A stretch of 64,000 nt of DNA, taken from the NCBI RefSeq assembly GCF_000383615.1, contig NZ_KB911612.1:33354-97353 (forward strand). The letters are read 5' to 3'. The notes below the pieces were generated by a model, which saw only the letters and a list, made by a program, of their open reading frames with translations, made no database searches and had not been told where the DNA came from. The number at the start of each line of letters is the position of its first letter. Position 1 is the stretch's first letter. Source of the DNA: Streptomyces canus 299MFChir4.1. Its GTDB lineage: Bacteria > Actinomycetota > Actinomycetes > Streptomycetales > Streptomycetaceae. Below, one piece after another: positions 36,793-44,853 of the stretch. The position numbers and the translations under genes were made by a program.

Positions 36793-37063
36793 ATCATGAG
36801 AGTGCAGGCCCAGCGGCGGACGGACGTCGAGCGGCGGGCTGCCGCCTTCCACCACGCCGAGGGCGGTTCGCGTGCGGGCTTGCACGTCCACCCGCAGGGC
36901 CGGGGTGACAGCACGGCGTCCCGTAGCACCCCACGAGGGGCGGCCGCCAAAGGCAGCTCCCACCGGGGTGGTACGCAAGCTGCCCTTGGCGCGCTCCTCG
37001 ATGACCTCGGGCCACAGGGTGCCGGGCGAGAACCGTCCGGGACACCTGCTCCCGCAGCGCCAT
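36793..37063 (-). pseudogene. Decayed second BTAD regulator
   Basis: The minus strand carries, in two frames, EQVSRTVL, then GTLWPEVIEERAKGSLRTT, ALRVDVQ, TALGVVEGG and PPLDVRPPLGLHS. These line up in order with the intact BTAD regulator at 41155-42015 (VSRTVLAGTLWPEVTEDHARGSLRTT, ALHVDVH, AFDVVQGC, PFDARLPPGLIG). Frameshifts and loss of both ends make it inactive. It sits immediately upstream of the hemopexin operon in the same direction. Confidence 0.7.
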
Positions 37064-37147
37064 GAAGGCCGGCGACCGCTGGCCTCCTTGGAGCCCGTCT
37101 TCGCCCTGCCTGGCAGCGGGGTCCAAGATCGGTGGAGCACCCGCTTC

Positions 37148-37456
37148 TCAGACCATCAGTGGCAAAGGGTCTGAGAACCAAGTAGCCGTGCTTCCCGGGT
37201 TGTTGATGTCTACGGTTTCGCCCGAGAGGCGCAAGTCGAGGCCGAGATGGCCCGTGTACCGCCCCTTCGGTCCGTTGTCCCACTCGATGGTGACCAGAAA
37301 GTCGTCGCCTCGGACGAATCCCTGGCAGCCGCCGTGAACGCCGTTGACAAAGGCGTCACCCGATACGTTTCCGGCCTGATCCTGGTCCAGGTTCATATGC
37401 ACCGTCGCGCCATTGGTCTGATGTACGTCCCAGTTGCCTCTGGAATCGACTGTCAT
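37148..37456 (-). CDS. Small uncharacterised beta-barrel-like protein (102 aa)
   Basis: A 102-aa protein starting MTVDSRGNWDVHQTNGATVHM with a GGAG ribosome site eight bases upstream. Strand-turn patterns (GNVSGDAFVNGVHGG, DDFLVTIEWDNGPKGRYTGHL) resemble avidin- or lipocalin-type small barrels, but no biotin-site residues are evident. It is just upstream of the decayed BTAD gene and the hemopexin operon and may belong to the same system. Family unknown. Confidence 0.55.
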   Translation of the reverse strand: MTVDSRGNWDVHQTNGATVHMNLDQDQAGNVSGDAFVNGVHGGCQGFVRGDDFLVTIEWDNGPKGRYTGHLGLDLRLSGETVDINNPGSTATWFSDPLPLMV

Positions 37457-37479
37457 CGGGCTCTCCTTCGTTCTCATGC

Positions 37480-38179
37480 TTCGGCAGTCAGAAACGCCGT
37501 CCCAGTTCGCGGAAGACGGGTTACACCATGACCGTGCAGGAACTGAGTGAGGCGCCGGCTCATGGCTTGGCAGACTGCCGTACCGTCAGATGAGCAGTCC
37601 TCGCCCACAACGTGGCTGCTGGAAGCAGTTTGACGCACCAGCGAGACACCTCAGGAGTGTTTCGTTTGCCGTCTTGTCGAGGCTCTTGATTCCAGTAGGC
37701 GTCGCGTTCGCGGCAGTGTCAAACCGGGCAGCCGGCGACGGCGAATGACACAGCGCCCCTGGTTGACCAGTCAATTCACGTGGTGTGACGGGTGGGCGGT
37801 GGACCTTCGCCACTACATCCAGGGCTGACAGGCCGTGTTGCGGCGAGTGACCGCCGGAGGCCATTACGGCAGTCACAGGGTGACCATGAAGGACTTGTCC
37901 GATTCGGCATATGGAATCAGCGAGCTTCTTCGGCGTTGCCGCTCCAGGGGCAGCGTGGCTTCGGCGATTCACGTCACGCGGTGTGGGCCGCATCGGGATC
38001 TGCGGAAGATCCGCCAGGACTTCAGGCGAATGCGGCTGGCACGAACATCTCCAGCAGACGCTGTTCGAGGAGAACGGGATCGGCGAAGCGGTCCTCCACC
38101 GCTCGCCGTCGACGACCGCGGCAACGCCATGGTCCCCTTCGCCCATGGTCCCCTTCGTCGGGGGAGCGGAGGACGAACC
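37480..38179. other. Long gap, no supported gene
   Basis: About 700 bp without a convincing gene. Frames on both strands lack motifs and good ribosome sites. The 3' end merges into the Nudix remnant. The segment probably holds decayed sequence between two parts of the hemopexin/BTAD region. Confidence 0.4.
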
Positions 38180-38420
38180 GCCCACGGACGGGTCCCTGCC
38201 CCTCGCGATGGTGGGCCTGTGGCAGAGGCACCGCGTCCTGATGGTGTTCAACCGGTTCCGTCCAGCAGGCCTGGGAACTCCCGGGCGGAGTGATCGACCC
38301 CGGCGTGACCTCTCAAGAAGCGGCTGCGCGCGAATTGCTGGAGGAAACCGACCATGCGGCCGAAGGGCACACTCGCGTGCTTCACGCGTCGTCTGTGCGT
38401 CCTTTGCCTGTCTGCGCGGG
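38180..38420 (+). pseudogene. Nudix hydrolase remnant
   Basis: One frame reads LPLAMVGLWQRHRVLMVFNRFR. After a frame change it continues QAWELPGGVIDPGVTSQEAA and ARELLEETDHAAEG. This is a Nudix box, but the first conserved Glu is Val and the Gly after the EE pair is Asp, so two key positions are lost in addition to the frameshift. The N- and C-terminal parts are missing. Its 3' end overlaps the convergent membrane-protein gene. Confidence 0.65.
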
Positions 38421-39644
38421 AACCGGTTCCGTTCCCGGGGTGCCCGGTACAGGGTCGGTCTGCGCGCGCCCCACGTCCGACAGCGTTTCGCGGGCCCGGG
38501 CGTCGACGAAGCGTGTCACAACGTGTTGCGCGGCGCCGAAGATGACAGCCCACGCCATGATCTGTGCGCTGGTATCCAGGTCGCTCAGGCCGGGGATGAA
38601 CGCCCCCCTGATGAGCAGTACCCCTATGAAGGCGGTCAGTGCCCCGGTGGGAAATTTCAGCAGGGCCGCGGACAGCGGCAGCATGTAGGGAGTGCTCGTC
38701 CCTTGAATCCGGCGCAAGGACACGATCACCGTGAGAGCCGCTCCGGCCAGCCCTCCCGCCTCGGTGACGAGCACGTCCGTGTGCTGGGCGTAGTGGCTCG
38801 GAACATCATTGCCGTTCAGACGGACCTCTCCAGAGGGGCACGCGGCATTGGGCCCTCCCTTCGGAATGAAACACAGGTTCAGCGAACTGGGGCAGTACCA
38901 GCCCCAGAGCGCGAGCCCAGCCGCACCGAGGAGCACGAAGAAGGTGGCGATCCGCAGAATGACGCTGAGGCTGCGGACCCTCCTCACCTCGGCGTCCAGC
39001 GCGTCGTACGCGGCGCTCAGAGCCAGGATGAGGAGCCCTCGGTCCCCCGGCTGAGGCCCTTTCACCTCCATGCGCTCCACTACCGCCTCCGCCCTCACCC
39101 GAAGCGGGTTGCCCGGAGCAAGATGCTGCTCGACATAGCCCAGCACATCGGTGCTCCGGCTGATCAGATCCTCTTGCGAGCACAGCCCGAGCAGCATGAC
39201 GTCGGTCGCGCGCAGGTTTGCCCAGGTCCTTTCGAGGGCTGCGGCTCCGGAGAAGGGGCGGCGCGGTGCGCAGATGGCATGGCCCGCCTCTTCCAGGTGC
39301 CGTGCGATCCCCTCCAGCGTCTTCTCCCGCTGTCGCTGCTCAGCTTGGTCCTCAACCGACCGGCATCTCTCGCGATCCGCTTGCTGCTCCAAGTAGAGAA
39401 TGCGCGCGGCGGCTCGTTCACGCCAGGCCGTCCTGTGAACTCTGGACAGCCCTTTCGGGATCTTCGAGAGCTGGACGACGTTCGTTCGTCTGGTCTGCTC
39501 GTAGGACTGATGCTGCTTCGGCACACCCGGATTCACCGTGCGGCCGAACAAGAGCGACGTAACCCACAGGAAAACGAAAGCGATTGCATTCCCTCGGAGT
39601 TTTGTCGGGCTTCGTGAACTGTTGAAGGCTTTCCCGTTGGCCAT
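38382..39644 (-). CDS. Multi-pass membrane protein of unknown family (420 aa)
   Basis: A 420-aa protein. A first membrane segment (IAFVFLWVTSLLF, about 18-36) precedes a long cytoplasmic helical region (about 45-200, with LEQQADRERCRSVEDQAEQRQREKTLEGI suggesting a coiled coil). Four further segments follow in the C-terminal half (VILRIATFFVLLGAAGLALW, EAGGLAGAALTVIVSL, FPTGALTAFIGVLLI, AQIMAWAVIFGAAQHV). GGAGG lies before the ATG at 39644. It is divergent from the SNase-like gene. I do not recognise the family. Its place suggests a membrane anchor for the hemopexin/BTAD system. Confidence 0.65.
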   Translation of the reverse strand: MANGKAFNSSRSPTKLRGNAIAFVFLWVTSLLFGRTVNPGVPKQHQSYEQTRRTNVVQLSKIPKGLSRVHRTAWRERAAARILYLEQQADRERCRSVEDQAEQRQREKTLEGIARHLEEAGHAICAPRRPFSGAAALERTWANLRATDVMLLGLCSQEDLISRSTDVLGYVEQHLAPGNPLRVRAEAVVERMEVKGPQPGDRGLLILALSAAYDALDAEVRRVRSLSVILRIATFFVLLGAAGLALWGWYCPSSLNLCFIPKGGPNAACPSGEVRLNGNDVPSHYAQHTDVLVTEAGGLAGAALTVIVSLRRIQGTSTPYMLPLSAALLKFPTGALTAFIGVLLIRGAFIPGLSDLDTSAQIMAWAVIFGAAQHVVTRFVDARARETLSDVGRAQTDPVPGTPGTEPVPAQTGKGRTDDA

Positions 39645-39814
39645 CCCGACCTCCAGCAAAGGCTCCCCCTCTCAGCATAGGACGGACGGCCCACAGGAGC
39701 GCGACAAGCGGCGGGGTACCGGCAGCAATTGCAGAGCGCCCGACTGGGGGAATAGCGTGGTTCAGCAGGCATCTCGCCCTTCCCCGCGAACCGTTCAAGT
39801 CTTCGGGAGCCGCT

Positions 39815-40678
39815 ATGACGATGCTGCTCATCAACGGATCGTTCCAGATCACCGGAACACAGCCGGACGGCGACACCATCCACTTCACTCCGAACGACCC
39901 GACAGAATGGGCTTTGGTGGGCAGTGGAGGCCGCGCCGTCAAGCACGATGTGCTGGGGCGCGCCACGCTCCGGCTGGACGCGGTCGACGCGCTGGAGACG
40001 CACTACGGGCCGAGCCGTGTGCACCAGCCGCTCCACTTCGCGCATGCGGCACGTGACGAACTCCAAACGTGGCTGGGGTTCACGAACGTCCAACAGGGGC
40101 CGGACGAGACCGTGACGGCGGCGACGCCCGCCACGGTGCCCGGCTTCATTCTGACCAACGGCGCCGACATCCATGGCCGCTGTGTCGCTCTCATCGGGCG
40201 GGGCACCCCCGAGGGCCCCAGCGGAACCGATGTCAATGTCGACGCGGACCTGCTCCGGACGACGGCGAACCATCACCTGATCGCCACCGGCCTGGTCTAC
40301 CCCACGTTCTACCGCAGCCTGTTCCCCAGCCTGCGCGCCGAGTTGACCGCCGCCGTGCGACAGGCACGGACGGCGCCGGCGCAAGGTCTGTGGCCGAGCG
40401 ACACCACCACGACCGGGGCCAAGGTCACGGGCCTGTCCTCACTCACCGAGGACGTCGTGATCCTCCCCAAGCTGTTCCGGCGGCTCGTCGACTACCTCCA
40501 GCTCGACAACGGCTCGCTGACCTGCTTCCCGGCCTATCTCGCCGGAGTGCAGGACCGCTTCACCATCGCGTCCACCGGCAAGCGCTGCACCGGCCTGAAC
40601 AACGTGGTCGAAGTCACCAACGGCCAGATCGTACGAATGACCCAGGCGCCCGAGGACCTGGTGTTCGAGGAGGCTTGA
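39815..40678 (+). CDS. Staphylococcal-nuclease-fold protein
   Basis: A 287-aa protein, not previously obvious as a nuclease. The segment D18-GDT-IHF matches the Ca-binding DGDT of SNase. LRLDAVDALETHY supplies R53, D58 and E61 at the spacing of R35, D40 and E43 in FRLLLVDTPETKH. HGRCVALI places R122 where R87 of YGRGLAYI sits. Thr41 is replaced. The C-terminal half (about 150-287) is an extra domain of unknown type. No signal peptide is visible. It may be a nuclease effector of the surrounding system. Plus strand, 171 bp from the divergent membrane-protein gene. Confidence 0.6.
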   Translation: MTMLLINGSFQITGTQPDGDTIHFTPNDPTEWALVGSGGRAVKHDVLGRATLRLDAVDALETHYGPSRVHQPLHFAHAARDELQTWLGFTNVQQGPDETVTAATPATVPGFILTNGADIHGRCVALIGRGTPEGPSGTDVNVDADLLRTTANHHLIATGLVYPTFYRSLFPSLRAELTAAVRQARTAPAQGLWPSDTTTTGAKVTGLSSLTEDVVILPKLFRRLVDYLQLDNGSLTCFPAYLAGVQDRFTIASTGKRCTGLNNVVEVTNGQIVRMTQAPEDLVFEEA

Positions 40679-41154
40679 CACGGACGCTCAGCACGGAGTG
40701 CGACGGTCGCCGACCGGGCCGGTCATCGAGGTTCGGGCGGCGGCCGCACCGCGGCATCGCCCACGTTGTCGTCGCCGTAGGACTGACTCCGCACGGGTAC
40801 GGTGGCAGAGGCTGTAGCGGCCGACGCCGTCAGGGTTCTGGTAGTCGCGGGACGCTGTCATGACTGCTCACCAAGTTTTCCAAAAGGTTCTTAAGATTCC
40901 GCACCGGGTGAGCGGCCTCATACGGGGAGTCCGGCGCGACAGCCCCGGACTCGTAGCGCGGAACGCCGCTTTCGCACCCGGATGACATGCCAACAGTTCG
41001 CCGACGGACAACGCGAGCCCGTCCGTCCGATGGTGAGGGGACCGTACATCGGCCTAGCCTGAAACCTGCCACCGGCCCCTTGTATCGAGTCTGATCCCGG
41101 TCCTCTCGGTCCGCAAACCCGCAATTCCGAGTTCTTCGGCCGGCCATAGTTTCA
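40679..41154. other. Intergenic region upstream of the BTAD unit
   Basis: About 475 bp without a gene. It includes an AT-richer patch (aagttttccaaaaggttcttaag, near 40873-40895) that stands out from the GC-rich surroundings and may hold the promoter or a regulator site. The flanks GCTCACC and GGGTGAGC can pair around it. No BTAD heptamer repeat could be fixed by eye. Confidence 0.4.
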
Positions 41155-42015
41155 GTGGCAACCAATGGAGATGACTGTTCAACGGTTTACGCTCTAACCG
41201 ACGCGCTGGTGCTTGAGTTGCATGGTCTGGTCGCACCGGCTGAAATTGATGACGAGGGCTCCCAAGAGGCTGCCCGGGCCATGGCGAGCGAGGCGATCAA
41301 GGTGACGTCCCCTCCCCTGTTGCGTCTGCTCGGCCAGTTCCGGCTTGAGTGTGACGCCAAGCCTGTCGAACTGAGCCGCAACGGCCAGCGTTTGCTGGCG
41401 TTCGTCGGACTGCACCGGCGTGTGTCCCGCACCGTCCTGGCCGGGACGCTGTGGCCAGAGGTCACGGAAGACCATGCCAGGGGCAGTCTGCGCACCACTC
41501 TGTGGAAGCTGCCCCGCTGTGATCAGGCACTGATCCGGTGCAGCGGAGACTCACTGTCGACCGGAACAGCCCTGCATGTCGACGTACACACCTTGATCGA
41601 GACGGCATTCGATGTCGTACAGGGCTGCGCCCGCCCGTTCGACGCCCGGCTCCCGCCGGGACTGATCGGCACGGAGGAACTGCTGCCCGGCTGGGACGAG
41701 GAGTGGGTACTGCTGGAGCGCGAACGTCTGCGGCAGTTGCGTCTGCATGCGCTCGACGCCCTGGCCGAGACCCTCGTACAGGAGGGGAAGTGGGCGTTGG
41801 CTCTGGAGGCGGCGTGGGCGAGCGTACGCTCGGAGCCGCTGCGGGAGAGCGCGCACCGGGCCGCGGTGGCGGCGCACCTCGCGGAGGGCAATCTCATCGA
41901 GGCGGTCCGTCAATACCGCTCGTTCCGACAACTGCTGCGCAAGGAACTGGGCGTCGAACCGTCCCCTCAGTTCACGCGGATGCTGGCTCAGCACGGGATC
42001 GTCCTCTTCCGGTGA
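41155..42015 (+). CDS. BTAD (SARP-type) transcriptional regulator
   Basis: A 286-aa regulator with a winged-helix DNA-binding half (LLRLLGQFRLECDAKPVELSRNGQRLLAFVGLH, then TLWPEVTEDHARGSLRTTLWKL) and a bacterial transcriptional activation domain (about 140-280, ending AVRQYRSFRQLLRKELGVEPSP). It has no NB-ARC part, as in small SARPs. The GTG start at 41155 lacks a clear ribosome site; ATG 41281 is a possible alternative, giving 244 aa. It heads the C2-like, M15-SH3b, lipase gene row and probably activates it and the hemopexin operon. Confidence 0.85.
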   Translation: MATNGDDCSTVYALTDALVLELHGLVAPAEIDDEGSQEAARAMASEAIKVTSPPLLRLLGQFRLECDAKPVELSRNGQRLLAFVGLHRRVSRTVLAGTLWPEVTEDHARGSLRTTLWKLPRCDQALIRCSGDSLSTGTALHVDVHTLIETAFDVVQGCARPFDARLPPGLIGTEELLPGWDEEWVLLERERLRQLRLHALDALAETLVQEGKWALALEAAWASVRSEPLRESAHRAAVAAHLAEGNLIEAVRQYRSFRQLLRKELGVEPSPQFTRMLAQHGIVLFR

Positions 42016-42121
42016 GGGAGGACGCGAGGGGGATGACGGGAGACTGACGACAGGCTGACAGCGCGCTGACGCGTCGTTCGTAGCCTCGTTCGCGGGACCC
42101 TCGATGCGAACGGAGGACGAC

Positions 42122-42547
42122 ATGACCGCCACGGCGACCATCGACGAGGTCGTGTGCCCGAGGCCGTCGACCTCGACCGACTTCTCCCTCTCGGGAGTGA
42201 TCGACAGCGTGCTGCAGCCGGTCTACAACCTGCCGGGCGCCGCCCTCGACGAGCAGCCGGACGATCTGTACGTCACCACCGATCCCCATGCCGGAGCGGA
42301 CCACGCGGTGTGGCCGGGTGACTCGACGTTCTCCGCCGCCGCCGGTGCACAGATCCCCCTCGGGATCCAGCTCACGGCGGACGGTTCCCAGGAGGTGTTG
42401 CTGTGGGACCAGGACGACGTCTCGGCCCACCACCTGCTGGGCTCCGTCACCATCAGTGAGGACGAGCAGGGGCGCGGCAGCCTCTCGAAGCCCGCCCGCT
42501 CCGAGGAGGAACGCTCGTACTACTGCGTCCAGTACCACGTCGACTGA
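42122..42547 (+). CDS. Small protein with C2-like pattern (141 aa)
   Basis: A 141-aa protein with a GGAGG ribosome site before ATG 42122. The segment QEVLLWDQDDVSAHHLLGSVTISED has the LWDxDxxxxxxxLG layout of C2-type domains, which bind Ca or lipid. The rest (VYNLPGAALDEQPDDLYVTT) is not recognised. It follows the BTAD gene by 106 bp and precedes the peptidase gene by 25 bp. Confidence 0.55.
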   Translation: MTATATIDEVVCPRPSTSTDFSLSGVIDSVLQPVYNLPGAALDEQPDDLYVTTDPHAGADHAVWPGDSTFSAAAGAQIPLGIQLTADGSQEVLLWDQDDVSAHHLLGSVTISEDEQGRGSLSKPARSEEERSYYCVQYHVD

Positions 42548-42572
42548 ACACCGACTCCACTCGGAGGTCACC

Positions 42573-43253
42573 ATGTCGTGGCGCGTGGCAGCCAGCCTGG
42601 AGACCCTTCTGCGTCAGATCGACGCACGCTTTCCGGAACGCAGCAAACTCTCCGACGGCGGCATCGGCGACGCCGCCCACCAGACACGCGACAGCGACCA
42701 CAATCCCTGGTACGGGCCCGGGATCGTCACCGCGCGCGACTTCACCCACGACCCGGCCCACGGCCTCGACATCCAGGAGGTCGCCGACCAACTGCTGGAC
42801 AGCCGCGAGCCGCGGATCAAGTACGTCATAGCCAACCGTCGGATCGCCACCCGCAACGACTGGCAGTGGGGACCGTACGACGGGGCCAACCCGCACGAGA
42901 AGCACTTCCACCTGTCGGTCGTGGCCGATCCGCTCTGCGACGACCCACAGGACTGGCAGCTGCCCGTTCTCGGGGAGACCCCGGACGGCGGGGGCGATGT
43001 CACGACCACCGACTTCGTCACCTGGGGCACCGGAGTCAACGTCCGGGCGGAGCCCCGCCTCGACGCCCCGGTCGTGACCGTGCTGCCCGGCCCGACACAG
43101 GTGACGGTGCAGTGCCAGACCAGGGGCGACACGGTCAGCGCCGCGGGCCATGTCAACGATGCCTGGTCCTTCGTCCCCCTGCTCGGCGGATACGTGTCCA
43201 ACATCTTCATCGACCACCCCGCCGCGTGGCTTCCCGGTGTGGGTGAATGCTGA
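42573..43253 (+). CDS. M15-like peptidase with SH3b domain
   Basis: A 226-aa protein. Residues 1-130 resemble phage-type M15 (VanY/endolysin-like) peptidases: SDHNPWYG with a first Zn ligand His, ARDFTHDP (Asp and His), and PHEKHFHLSV with the last His ligands. Residues 150-226 are an SH3b cell-wall-binding module (GVNVRAEPRLDAPVVTVL, YVSNIFI). It likely cuts peptide cross-links of peptidoglycan. No N-terminal signal is seen, as in phage endolysins, so release must depend on lysis or on another exporter. GGAGG precedes the ATG. Confidence 0.78.
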   Translation: MSWRVAASLETLLRQIDARFPERSKLSDGGIGDAAHQTRDSDHNPWYGPGIVTARDFTHDPAHGLDIQEVADQLLDSREPRIKYVIANRRIATRNDWQWGPYDGANPHEKHFHLSVVADPLCDDPQDWQLPVLGETPDGGGDVTTTDFVTWGTGVNVRAEPRLDAPVVTVLPGPTQVTVQCQTRGDTVSAAGHVNDAWSFVPLLGGYVSNIFIDHPAAWLPGVGEC

Positions 43254-43266
43254 TCTGGAGGACGGC

Positions 43267-44793
43267 ATGGCACCGGCCGCGAAACTGCCCATCGTCTATG
43301 TCCGGGGATACGCCGGCAACACCGCCGGAATCGACAAGGCCGTGACGGACCCCTTCTACGGGTTCAACGAGGGCTCCACCCACATCCGTATCGGAGCGGA
43401 CGACGAACCGTCCTTCTATCAGTTCGAGAGCCCCCTGTTGCGGCTGCACCTGGACGAGGGCTACCACATCCTCGTGGACGGCGGCCAGGAGCTCTACCTG
43501 GCCACCCACGAGACGATTCCCCCGGACTCCATCTGGATTCACCGCTTCTACGACACATCCGCGAGCACCTGGGGAGCCGGCCCTCACGAGTTCCGGCTGG
43601 AGACCGCCGCGCAGGACCTGCTGACCCTGATCGAGACCCTCAAGGAGAAGTCCGGGGCACCCGGGGTCCACCTGGTCGCCCACTCCATGGGCGGGCTGGT
43701 GTGCCGCTGTCTGATCCAGAAGATCATCCCGGATCTCGGCCGTGATCCGTCCGACTACGTGGGCAAGCTGTTCACCTACGGCACCCCCCACGGCGGCATC
43801 GCCTTCGACGTCGGCTTCGGCGTGCTGGAGCGACTGCGTGACGTCACCGGCATCAATGGCGCGGACATCTTCGGCCCGCAACGGATGTACCACTACCTCA
43901 CTCCGAAGGCGCTCACCGATCCCGACGGACCGCCGCAGTCCTGGGACGCTCGCGCGATGCCGCCCGACCGGCCGTTCGCCTTCCCTCTCGGCCGGGTCTT
44001 CTGCCTGATCGGCACCGACCCGACCGACTACGAGGTGGCGCACGGCCTGTCGTCCGCCACGGTCGGGCCCCGTAGCGACGGTCTGGTGCAGATCGACAAC
44101 GCCTACGTCCCGGGCGCACACCAGGCACATGTGCACCGCAGCCACAGCGGCTCCTACGGACTCGTCAACTCCGAAGAGGGCTACCAGAACCTGCGGCGCT
44201 TCCTGTTCGGGGACTGCGAGGTGGATGCGGAACTCGTCGACTTCCACCTGCCGGAACGCAACCACACGACCTGGCAGGCAGAGGTGCGGCTGTCGGTGCG
44301 CGGCCTGCAGATCGTCACGCACGAACGGACCAGCGCCCAGTGGTGCCCCATCCAGTTGCCCGAGAGGCCGACGGGTACCGGCGACGGCGAGGCACGCGTC
44401 CCGTTGGTGGACACCTTCCTCAACAGCGGCCTGCGGACCGGCGATTCGGGCACCATGCGGTACGCGCTGCACCTGCGCATCCTGTCGTTGCACCGTCATG
44501 ACGGGCTGCTGAGCTTCAACGACCACCTCGAGCAGACCGCCGACTTCGACGACATTCTCGTCGTCGACGTGGGGGGTGGCGACGACCCGGCCGCCATGCC
44601 CGTGCTCCGGGCCACCTGGAACTCGACCATCAAGGGCCCGATCAGCGACTACCGGCCCGACGGCGGCAGCACCCTCGGCGACGAGAACCCCGCTGACGGT
44701 GTCTGGGTCCACCACATCGAACTGCCCGCCACCGCCGCCCCGATCCTCGGGGAGGACGCGCGGATCCGGCTCACCGTCACCCCCTGGGACTGA
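43267..44793 (+). CDS. Alpha/beta-hydrolase lipase-like protein (508 aa)
   Basis: A 508-aa protein. The nucleophile elbow is HLVAHSMGGLVCR near residue 140; the opening (PIVYVRGYAG) has the usual first strand, and a late Asp and His (SDGLVQIDNAYVPGAHQAHVHRSHSG) complete a plausible triad. The last 170 residues form beta strands of unknown role. It resembles PGAP1/lipase-class-3-like esterases acting on lipids. There is no export signal. Its ATG comes 13 bp after the peptidase gene, closing the BTAD-led row. Confidence 0.78.
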   Translation: MAPAAKLPIVYVRGYAGNTAGIDKAVTDPFYGFNEGSTHIRIGADDEPSFYQFESPLLRLHLDEGYHILVDGGQELYLATHETIPPDSIWIHRFYDTSASTWGAGPHEFRLETAAQDLLTLIETLKEKSGAPGVHLVAHSMGGLVCRCLIQKIIPDLGRDPSDYVGKLFTYGTPHGGIAFDVGFGVLERLRDVTGINGADIFGPQRMYHYLTPKALTDPDGPPQSWDARAMPPDRPFAFPLGRVFCLIGTDPTDYEVAHGLSSATVGPRSDGLVQIDNAYVPGAHQAHVHRSHSGSYGLVNSEEGYQNLRRFLFGDCEVDAELVDFHLPERNHTTWQAEVRLSVRGLQIVTHERTSAQWCPIQLPERPTGTGDGEARVPLVDTFLNSGLRTGDSGTMRYALHLRILSLHRHDGLLSFNDHLEQTADFDDILVVDVGGGDDPAAMPVLRATWNSTIKGPISDYRPDGGSTLGDENPADGVWVHHIELPATAAPILGEDARIRLTVTPWD

Positions 44794-44853
44794 CGACACG
44801 AAAGGAGGCGAGCCGTCATGGTCACCGTCGCCCTGTCCAGAGTCCCACGGCGC

